A stretch of 11,028 bases of DNA, taken from the NCBI GenBank assembly GCA_002482435.1, contig DLFZ01000231.1:1-11028 (forward strand). The letters are read 5' to 3'. The DNA is from Christensenella sp. UBA7707 (GTDB lineage Bacteria > Bacillota > Clostridia > Christensenellales > CAG-138). The notes below the pieces were generated by a model. That model was not told the origin of the DNA. It searched no databases and worked only from the letters and a program-made list of their open reading frames with translations. Shown piece after piece: positions 4,819 through 11,028 of this stretch (position 1 is the stretch's first letter; every line of letters begins with the position of its first letter). The translations under genes were made by a program, and so were the position numbers.

Positions 4819-7800
4819 ACACCACCCGCTCATCCGCGCGCTTTCGGGCTATGCGGAATATGAAAGGCTGCTCGGCGCGCTCTTAAAAGGAGAGGGCTCT
4901 TTCAGCGTTTTTGGCCTTGGGGAAGCGCATAAGGCGCATATGAGCGCGGCGCTTTTTCACAACGCAAACAAAAGCGTGCTGCTTGTGACCGCAAACGAGA
5001 GTTCCGCCGCAAAGCTTTTCGCGGAGATGAGTGCGCTTACAAAGGATGTGTATCATTTCCCGGCTCGCGAAATTCCGCTTGCGGGCAAGGGCTTTATTTC
5101 CTCTAGCGGGCTGAGCGCGCCTAGGGTGGAGGCGCTTTACACGCTATGCGAGGGCAAACGCATGGCGGTTGTGGCCTCTGCGGAGGCGCTTTTGCAGCGC
5201 CTTGCGCCACCGGAGGCGGTGGCGGAGGCTTCGTACATCCTCAAAGCCGCGCAGCGCGTGGAACCGCGAGATCTCATCAAAAACCTCGCCGAAGCCGGCT
5301 ACGAGCGCGTGGAGCTATGTGAAGGCAAAGGCCAGGTGGCGCTTCGCGGCGGCTATGTGGACGTGTTTCCCATCACGAGCGAAAACCCCGTTCGCATTGA
5401 GTTTTTTGACGACGAAATCGACACCATGCGCGAGTATGACCCGCTCACGCAGCGTTCCATCAAAAACGTGGAAAGCGTACTTCTGCCGCCGGCAAACGAG
5501 GTACCGCTTGATGCGGCAGCGCGGCAGCGCGGTCTTCTTGCGCTTGCAAAAAGGCAGGGGTTTTCGGAGGAGTGTGAAACGCTCAAAGCGGGCGGCACAC
5601 CGCGCGGCGTGGAGGCGCTTCTGCCGTTTTTCTACAAAGCGGAAACGACGCTTTTGGATTATTTTCCAAAGGGCTCATTCATCGTTATTGACGAACCGCC
5701 GCGCGTGGAGGAAACCGCCAACGCCGTATATGACGAGTTTATCGAAAACGCGGGCCTTCTTTTGATGTCAAAAACCATTGAGCCTGAGCAGGCGGAGCTT
5801 CTTTGCTTGCCGCAAACCATGCTCAAACACCTCGATACGCCGCGCACGGCCATGTTATTCGCGTTTACACGCACCTTTTCGCCCATCGCGCCAAAGGGGC
5901 TTTTCCGCTTTGAAACACGCCCCGCCACAAAGTATCTGGGCGGCGAGGAAATTTTAAAGGAAGACATAACAGCTTGGCGGCGCAATGCGGAAACGGTGCT
6001 CATCTACGCGGGCGCGCACGCAAAGCGCCTGCAGGATCGGCTTATGGACCTTGGCGTGTTCGCGTCGTTCACGGAAAGCTTGAAAAGGGATGTTGTGACG
6101 GGCGAGTTCCTCATCGTGGGCGAATCCATCGAAAAGGGCTTTTGCTACCCAGAAATCAAGCTCAACGTCATCAGCGAGTCCGAGCTTTACGGCGAAACCA
6201 CCAAAAAGGGCGCACCCCTTAAGCACAAACGCCCACAGCTTGCGTTTTCGGAGCTCTCCGTGGGTGATCTTGTGGTGCATGAAACGCACGGTATTGGGCG
6301 TTTTGTGGGCGTTCAGACGCTTCGCGTGGGCGATGTGGAGCGCGATTACCTGCACCTTTCCTATGCTGGCGGGGATAAGCTTTACATTCCCACCGATCAG
6401 CTCGACCGCGTGCAGAAGTACATCGGCGGCGATGAAAACGCGCAAAAGCTATCAAAGCTCGGGAGCGGGGAATGGCAAAAAACCGTAAGCCGCACACGCG
6501 AAAGCGTGAAAAAGCTCGCGTTCGACCTTGTGAAGCTGTATGGCGAGCGGCAAAAGCGCAAAGGCTTCCGCTTTTCACCGGATTCGCAGTGGCAGACGCG
6601 GCTTGAGGAAAGCTTCCCTTACGACGAAACGCCCGATCAGCTCACCGCCATCGCGGAAATTAAGCGCGATATGGAAAGCGAGCGGGTGATGGACCGGCTC
6701 TTGTGCGGCGACGTCGGCTACGGAAAAACCGAGGTTGCACTTCGCGCCGCATTCAAGGCGGTACTGGACAGCAAGCAGGTAGCGTTTCTGGTGCCAACCA
6801 CCATACTTGCGCAGCAGCATTTCAACACGCTCTCCGCGCGCTTTGCGGGCTTCCCCGTACAGGTAGCGCTGCTTTCGCGTTTTTTGAGCCCCGCCGACGA
6901 AAAAGCGACGCTCAAAAAAATTGAATCTGGCATGGTGGACGTGGTGATCGGCACGCATAAGCTTCTTTCGCAAAGCGTGAAGTTCAAGGACCTTGGGCTT
7001 CTCATCGTGGATGAGGAGCAACGCTTCGGCGTGGGGCATAAGGAGCAGATCAAAAACCTCAAATCGTGTGTGGACGTTTTGACCCTCTCCGCAACGCCCA
7101 TCCCGCGTACGCTCCATATGTCTATGACGGGAATCCGCGACATGAGCGTAATCGAAACGCCGCCCGAGCAGCGTTATCCCGTGCAGACCTATGTGATGGA
7201 ATACAACGACGCAATCGCCCGCGAGGCAATTTTGAAGGAGCTTTCGCGCGGTGGTCAGGTTTACTTTGTATACAACCGTGTTCGAAACATGGAGCAGTTT
7301 GCGCAGTACCTACGCACGCTCGTGCCGCAGGCGCGCGTCGCGTACGCGCACGGGCAAATGAGCGAGCGCACGCTCGAAAAAACGATGGTGGACTTTTTGG
7401 AGCAGCAGTACGACGTGCTTCTTTGCAGCACCATCATCGAAAGCGGGCTCGACATTCAAAACGTTAACACCATTATCGTGTACGATGCCGATCATATGGG
7501 GCTTTCGCAGCTTTACCAGTTGCGCGGACGCGTGGGGCGCGGCGCGCGGCTTGGGTATGCGTACCTTACGTTTCGCCGCAACAAGGTGCTTTCCGAGGTG
7601 GCTGAGAAGCGCCTGAGTGCCATCCGCGAATTCACGCAGTTCGGCTCGGGCTTTAAAATCGCCATGAAGGACCTTGAAATCCGCGGCGCGGGCAACCTTT
7701 TGGGGCCGGAGCAGCACGGGCATATGGCGGCGGTAGGGTACGACCTCTATTGCAAGCTCATCAACGACGCCGTGCGCGAGGCAAAGGGTGAACCGGAGCG

Positions 7801-8260
7801 GCATCAGGTCGAAACTGCGGTGGAAATCCCCATTGCTGCCTCCATTCCGCATTCGTACATCCGCCGCGAAACCGATAGGCTTGCCATGTACAAGCGCATC
7901 GCGCTTTTGGAAACGGATGACGACGTTCTCGATGTGCAGGATGAGCTGATTGACCGTTACGGGGAAATTCCGCAAGCGGTAAGGAACCTTCTTTTTATCG
8001 GAAAGCTCAAGGCGGATGCTTCCAAGGCGTACGTCACGAAGCTCAGCGTGAAGGATGGCGAAGCGCGGCTGGTGCTCGACGCGCGCGCGCCGATGAAGCT
8101 TGAAAAGCTCATGGCGCTCGTGCAAAAAACGCAGGGTGCGCAGCTTATAAACGCCGATGAGCCTTCTGTTGTGATACGAAGAAGAAATGCCGATGTTTCC
8201 GCGCTTTGCCGCGATTTGCCACAGTTTGTTTACACCCTTGGAGATTGCATTGAGGGTTGA
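4808..8260 (+). CDS. mfd: Transcription-repair coupling factor Mfd
   Basis: A 1150-residue ATP-driven DNA translocase that pushes stalled RNA polymerase off lesions and recruits UvrA for nucleotide excision repair. Domains in order: UvrB-like N-terminal module (about 1-350), the RNA-polymerase-interacting CarD-like domain (about 484-545, SVGDLVVHETHGIGRFVGVQ and LYIPTDQLDRVQKYIGG), two RecA-like motor lobes, and the C-terminal D7 domain. Motor motifs are intact: Walker A GDVGYGKTE (634-642), the DEEQ box in VDEEQRFG (735-738), TLSATPIPRTLHMSMTGIRD, and QLRGRVGR (904-911). Length is normal. An in-frame ATG at 4790 exists, but GGCGGAG (4794-4800) lies seven bases before the ATG at 4808, and the added residues (MRRSNA) look unlike the family. 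It overlaps pth by 11 nt. Confidence 0.97.
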   Translation: MTLEHHPLIRALSGYAEYERLLGALLKGEGSFSVFGLGEAHKAHMSAALFHNANKSVLLVTANESSAAKLFAEMSALTKDVYHFPAREIPLAGKGFISSSGLSAPRVEALYTLCEGKRMAVVASAEALLQRLAPPEAVAEASYILKAAQRVEPRDLIKNLAEAGYERVELCEGKGQVALRGGYVDVFPITSENPVRIEFFDDEIDTMREYDPLTQRSIKNVESVLLPPANEVPLDAAARQRGLLALAKRQGFSEECETLKAGGTPRGVEALLPFFYKAETTLLDYFPKGSFIVIDEPPRVEETANAVYDEFIENAGLLLMSKTIEPEQAELLCLPQTMLKHLDTPRTAMLFAFTRTFSPIAPKGLFRFETRPATKYLGGEEILKEDITAWRRNAETVLIYAGAHAKRLQDRLMDLGVFASFTESLKRDVVTGEFLIVGESIEKGFCYPEIKLNVISESELYGETTKKGAPLKHKRPQLAFSELSVGDLVVHETHGIGRFVGVQTLRVGDVERDYLHLSYAGGDKLYIPTDQLDRVQKYIGGDENAQKLSKLGSGEWQKTVSRTRESVKKLAFDLVKLYGERQKRKGFRFSPDSQWQTRLEESFPYDETPDQLTAIAEIKRDMESERVMDRLLCGDVGYGKTEVALRAAFKAVLDSKQVAFLVPTTILAQQHFNTLSARFAGFPVQVALLSRFLSPADEKATLKKIESGMVDVVIGTHKLLSQSVKFKDLGLLIVDEEQRFGVGHKEQIKNLKSCVDVLTLSATPIPRTLHMSMTGIRDMSVIETPPEQRYPVQTYVMEYNDAIAREAILKELSRGGQVYFVYNRVRNMEQFAQYLRTLVPQARVAYAHGQMSERTLEKTMVDFLEQQYDVLLCSTIIESGLDIQNVNTIIVYDADHMGLSQLYQLRGRVGRGARLGYAYLTFRRNKVLSEVAEKRLSAIREFTQFGSGFKIAMKDLEIRGAGNLLGPEQHGHMAAVGYDLYCKLINDAVREAKGEPERHQVETAVEIPIAASIPHSYIRRETDRLAMYKRIALLETDDDVLDVQDELIDRYGEIPQAVRNLLFIGKLKADASKAYVTKLSVKDGEARLVLDARAPMKLEKLMALVQKTQGAQLINADEPSVVIRRRNADVSALCRDLPQFVYTLGDCIEG

Positions 8261-8272
8261 ACGTGTTATAAT
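8245..8272 (+). promoter_or_regulatory. Promoter of the PrsA-like lipoprotein gene, within the 3' end of mfd
   Basis: TTGCAT (8245-8250), a 16-bp spacer and a perfect TATAAT (8267-8272), which straddles the end of mfd. The start site should be near 8279, about 38 nt before the lipoprotein ATG. The -35 is only a partial match. It would let the foldase gene be expressed apart from pth-mfd. Confidence 0.65.
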
Positions 8273-8316
8273 AGGTGAGCAAATGCACATGAAACAATAT
8301 ATGTTGGGAGAATTTT

Positions 8317-9759
8317 ATGAAAAAATACCTGTCGTTGCTGCTCGCAGCAATCATGATGCTTGGCCTGTTTGCGGGTTGCAGCCTCACGAATGAAGGTACG
8401 GAAGACCCCGAAGCCTCGCCCGAGGCGACGCAGGCCGTCGTGGCTGCCGAAGACAGTGAACCCGTTGTAACCGTAGGCGGCGAAGTTGTTCTTACCTGGG
8501 GGCAGTACCAGTCGGTGTTCAACACCAATGCGGATTATTATTACCAGAGCACCGGGTCCGACGTTACCTCCACCGAGGAAATGCTCACCCAGTTTCAAGA
8601 TCTGATCGTTAACTACCTTACGGAGAGTTCCATCATCTCCTATCAGGCGAAGCAGCAGGGCTTTGCGGAGTTGACCGCCGAGCAGCAGGCAGAACTTCAG
8701 GCAAAGATCGACACCGAGCTTCAAAGCATTGATGAATACTACCGCTCCATCGCACAAGAAGAGGCAGCCGCCGATTCGACCGTGGATGTGGAAGCGCGCA
8801 TCAAAGAGCTTGTGGCCGAGGAAGCCGTATATTATACCGGCGAAACCATGGATTACGACGCGTACATCGAATGGCTCAAAAACCGTATCACCTCGGAATA
8901 TCTGGGGGAACTCCTCAAGGAGAAGGCTCTGAGCACCGTAACGGTGGACGATGCCGCAATTTCGGATTGGTACACCACCAATTCCTCCACGCAGCAAACC
9001 ACCTACACCGATGATCCTGCCTCCTACAAGGATGCGCAGGAGAGCTACGAGCTTTTTGGCGGCGAACCGGTGGTGTATGTGCCGATCAACTACAGCCGCG
9101 TTATGGATATTCTGGTCGCGCCCACAGGCACGATGAACGAGGAGTACGATACCAAGATCGCTCAAATGGATGATTTGCAGGCCGAATACGGCACGCTGTC
9201 CTTTGAGGATGCGCTCAGCGGTAAAAACACCAATGCGGCAAGGCTTTCTGAAATCCTCGCCGAGTACGGCACCCTCAAAGCGGAGACCGATGCGATGTAT
9301 GATGCATACATGGCAGAAGCGAAAGCAACCATTGAGGCGGCGTATGCCGAGCTCGAAGGCGGCGCGTCTTTTGCTGACGTTATGATGAAGTACACTGCCA
9401 ACGTTGATTTTACCGACAACGAAATTTTCCAGCAAAAGGGCATGCTCATCAACCCCCTCGAAAACAGCAGCACCAGCGGCTGGTCAAGCGAAGTGATTTC
9501 CGCGTTCATGGGCCTTACGGCTGGCACCTATTCCGCCGTGTTCTCGGATGACGACGGTTATCACATCCTCTACTATGTGGGCGATGAAACACCGGGTCTG
9601 CGCCCAATGGAAGAAGTGAGCGAAGGCATTAAGACCGTTCTGCTTGGCGAGAAGAAGGATACTGAGTGGGATACGCTTGTGGAAGCATGGAAGGCCGATT
9701 CGAGCGTGGTCATCAACGAGGAGCTTGTACGTTTGGCCGGTACGGTAGCGGTCGGCTAA
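8317..9759 (+). CDS. PrsA/SurA-like peptidyl-prolyl isomerase lipoprotein
   Basis: A 480-residue exported lipoprotein. The signal peptide MKKYLSLLLAAIMMLGLFAG ends in a lipobox (FAG-Cys21), so it should be lipidated and held on the outer face of the membrane. After an acidic, Ala/Glu-rich linker comes a SurA-N-like helical chaperone region (about 50-200) containing ITSEYLGELLKEKALSTVTV and DAAISDWYT. A long helical insert (about 255-345) follows, then a parvulin-like stretch (348-421, GASFADVMMKYTA, GWSSEVISAFMGLTAGTYSA, GYHILYYVGDE) and a C-terminal helix. By analogy with PrsA it would help secreted proteins fold. The parvulin core is divergent, so it may act mainly as a chaperone. GGGAG (8306-8310) lies six bases before the ATG. 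A gene of this kind between mfd and rqcP is common in Clostridia. It has its own promoter and terminator. Confidence 0.85.
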   Translation: MKKYLSLLLAAIMMLGLFAGCSLTNEGTEDPEASPEATQAVVAAEDSEPVVTVGGEVVLTWGQYQSVFNTNADYYYQSTGSDVTSTEEMLTQFQDLIVNYLTESSIISYQAKQQGFAELTAEQQAELQAKIDTELQSIDEYYRSIAQEEAAADSTVDVEARIKELVAEEAVYYTGETMDYDAYIEWLKNRITSEYLGELLKEKALSTVTVDDAAISDWYTTNSSTQQTTYTDDPASYKDAQESYELFGGEPVVYVPINYSRVMDILVAPTGTMNEEYDTKIAQMDDLQAEYGTLSFEDALSGKNTNAARLSEILAEYGTLKAETDAMYDAYMAEAKATIEAAYAELEGGASFADVMMKYTANVDFTDNEIFQQKGMLINPLENSSTSGWSSEVISAFMGLTAGTYSAVFSDDDGYHILYYVGDETPGLRPMEEVSEGIKTVLLGEKKDTEWDTLVEAWKADSSVVINEELVRLAGTVAVG

Positions 9760-9774
9760 GAAAAGGTTATTTAC

Positions 9775-9815
9775 GCCTGAAGGTGGACAAGAAGCCGCCT
9801 TCAGGCTTTCTTTTT
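9775..9815 (+). terminator. Intrinsic terminator of the lipoprotein gene
   Basis: GCCTGAAGG (9775-9783) pairs perfectly with CCTTCAGGC (9798-9806). A T-G wobble and two further G-C pairs extend the stem inward around an eight-base loop, and TTTCTTTTT (9807-9815) follows. It begins 15 bases after the stop and separates this gene from rqcP-ispDF. Confidence 0.9.
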
Positions 9816-9881
9816 GTTACGTACCATAGTAAAATAAATACAAGCATCTACAAACACAACGCCAAAAACGGAGGGCGAAAC

Positions 9882-10136
9882 ATGAGGTTGGATAAATATT
9901 TGAAGGTGTCGCGCATCATCAAGCGGCGCACCGTGGCAAACGAGGTTTGTTCGCTTGGACGCGTAAAAATCAACGGCAAGGAAGCAAAACCATCCGCCGA
10001 GGTAAAGGAGGGCGATGTGCTTGATCTTCTTATGGGGGGCAAGCATATGTTCGCTCGTGTATTGAGCGTGCGCGAAACCGCCAAAAAGGCGGACGCTTCC
10101 GATATGTATGAAATTCTTCCGGGAGGCGAAGCGTGA
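9882..10136 (+). CDS. rqcP: S4-domain RNA-binding protein RqcP (YabO/Hsp15-like)
   Basis: An 84-residue protein made almost entirely of one S4 RNA-binding domain: [60 protein letters not shown] and a short tail. This matches RqcP (YabO), the Firmicutes homologue of Hsp15, which binds obstructed 50S subunits carrying peptidyl-tRNA and works with RqcH to add C-terminal Ala tails in ribosome-associated quality control. GGAGGG (9870-9875) six bases upstream fixes the ATG. Location close after mfd is conserved in Firmicutes. Here the next gene is an ispD-ispF fusion rather than the yabP-yabQ-divIC series of Bacillus. The TGA stop overlaps the next start by four bases (GTGA), so the two genes are probably one operon. 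No clear promoter hexamers were found in the gap after the terminator. Confidence 0.92.
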   Translation: MRLDKYLKVSRIIKRRTVANEVCSLGRVKINGKEAKPSAEVKEGDVLDLLMGGKHMFARVLSVRETAKKADASDMYEILPGGEA

Positions 10137-11028
10137 ACGTCGCATGTGTGCTGCTGGCGGCAGGTTCCTCCCAACGTATGGGGGAGAACAAGCTCGGCTT
10201 CTCCTTTCAGGGGCAAACGCCGCTTGAAATTTGCGCGGAAGCTTTTTTTGCCGCCGAGAAGGAGCTTTATAAAATGGCCGTTGCGGTGAGCCAAAAAACG
10301 CGCCCCCAAGGCGAGCGCCTTAAGGCGCGCTATGGCGAGCGCGTGGTGCTGGTAGAAGGAGGCGCAACCCGCACGGAATCGGTGTACAACGCGCTTCTAG
10401 CGCTTCAGGGCGCGGATGTGGTGGCCATTCACGATGCGGCGCGTTGCCTTGTTGCGCCTTTGGTGATTGCCGAGAGCATCAAAAGTGCGATTGCCTGTGG
10501 CAGCGGCGTGGCGGGCATCCCAGCGCGGGATACGGTGCGGCTTGCAGGCGCCGGCATAATCGACCGCAGCAAGGTGATGCTTGCGCAAACGCCGCAGAGC
10601 TTTCTTTATAAGCGCATTCTGGAGGCCTACAACAGCGCGTTTGAAAGAGGCTTTGAGGCGACGGACGACCTTGCTTTGTACGAAAGGATGGGGTATACCG
10701 GCGTGTTTACCGAAGGAAGCATCATGAACCAGAAGCTCACCTACCCGTCGGACGTGCCTATGTTTGAGGCGGCGCTTGGCGCTGCGCAAAGGGTAGGCTA
10801 CGGCGAGGATACGCACAGGCTTGTAGAGGGACGCGCGCTCATCTTGGGCGGCGTAGAGGTTCCGTATAAGCGGGGGCTTCTCGGGCATTCGGATGCGGAT
10901 GTACTGACCCACGCCGTGATGGATGCGCTTTTGGGCGCGGCGGCGCTTGGCGACATCGGCCGCCATTTTCCGGATACCGACGGCCGGTACAAGGATATAT
11001 ACAGCATTACGCTTCTGGAGCAGACGGT
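10133..11028 (+). CDS. ispDF: Bifunctional IspD-IspF fusion, isoprenoid (MEP) pathway (3' partial)
   Basis: Starts at GTG 10133, inside the rqcP stop, with GGGAGG (10121-10126) six bases upstream. It stays open to the window edge (298 codons seen). Residues 1-219 are IspD, which joins CTP and 2-C-methylerythritol 4-phosphate: [15 protein letters not shown] (Lys20), [57 protein letters not shown] and [10 protein letters not shown]. From about residue 221 IspF begins (GYGEDTHR with the metal-binding Asp and His, [40 protein letters not shown]). IspF makes the cyclic diphosphate two steps later. The two domains abut with almost no linker. The usual Pro of the HDAARP motif is Cys here. The end of IspF, about 75 residues, lies beyond the window. 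Some Clostridia, many Alphaproteobacteria and Campylobacter have this fusion. Confidence 0.95.
   Translation, partial: MNVACVLLAAGSSQRMGENKLGFSFQGQTPLEICAEAFFAAEKELYKMAVAVSQKTRPQGERLKARYGERVVLVEGGATRTESVYNALLALQGADVVAIHDAARCLVAPLVIAESIKSAIACGSGVAGIPARDTVRLAGAGIIDRSKVMLAQTPQSFLYKRILEAYNSAFERGFEATDDLALYERMGYTGVFTEGSIMNQKLTYPSDVPMFEAALGAAQRVGYGEDTHRLVEGRALILGGVEVPYKRGLLGHSDADVLTHAVMDALLGAAALGDIGRHFPDTDGRYKDIYSITLLEQT

Noticed and set aside
9814..9840. Promoter for rqcP-ispDF in the gap after the terminator
   Set aside because: AT-rich hexamer-like strings are present (TTGTTA, TAAAAT, TAAATA) but none have acceptable spacing.

Overview
The window looks like a chromosomal segment of a Gram-positive Bacillota, most likely a member of Clostridia. 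The evidence is the linked pth-mfd-(PrsA-like lipoprotein)-rqcP order, a long-form hpf, strong GGAGG-type ribosome binding sites, a FeoB-associated Cys-rich mini-protein, and a sortase-anchored surface protein. I cannot name genus or species from the sequence alone.

Layout. (1) 1-240, plus strand: the last 29 codons of a FeoB-type ferrous iron transporter and, overlapping its stop codon, a 49-residue FeoB-associated Cys-rich membrane protein. (2) 241-945, plus strand: hpf (long-form ribosome hibernation factor) with a 5' leader hairpin and a strong intrinsic terminator. (3) About 946-4110: an accessory island whose recognisable content lies on the minus strand. It holds a decayed C-terminal piece of a large serine recombinase, an intact 598-residue secreted beta-rich surface protein with a VPQTG sorting signal and its own terminator, and the wreck of a GHKL (AgrC-like) sensor kinase with an in-frame stop and an apparent frameshift. 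Between kinase wreck and surface gene is an exact 13-bp direct repeat with a 21-bp period, placed just upstream of a candidate promoter. This is the geometry expected of a LytTR-type response-regulator site. (4) 4111-8260, plus strand: a consensus-like promoter, then pth and mfd overlapping by 11 nt. (5) 8245-9815, plus strand: a promoter inside the 3' end of mfd, a PrsA/SurA-like lipoprotein foldase, and a strong terminator. (6) 9870-11028, plus strand: rqcP (S4-domain ribosome quality control factor) overlapping by 4 nt a GTG-started ispD-ispF fusion that runs off the window.

How the genes relate. The plus-strand genes are housekeeping: ribosome hibernation, peptidyl-tRNA recycling, transcription-coupled repair, extracytoplasmic folding, ribosome-associated quality control and isoprenoid precursor synthesis. 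The minus-strand island interrupts them and carries signs of past mobile-element activity and gene decay. The part most worth a second look is the surface-protein gene, with its tandem upstream site and the broken sensor kinase beside it. I do not see a complete undescribed system. I found no tRNA, rRNA, CRISPR array or intact insertion sequence.
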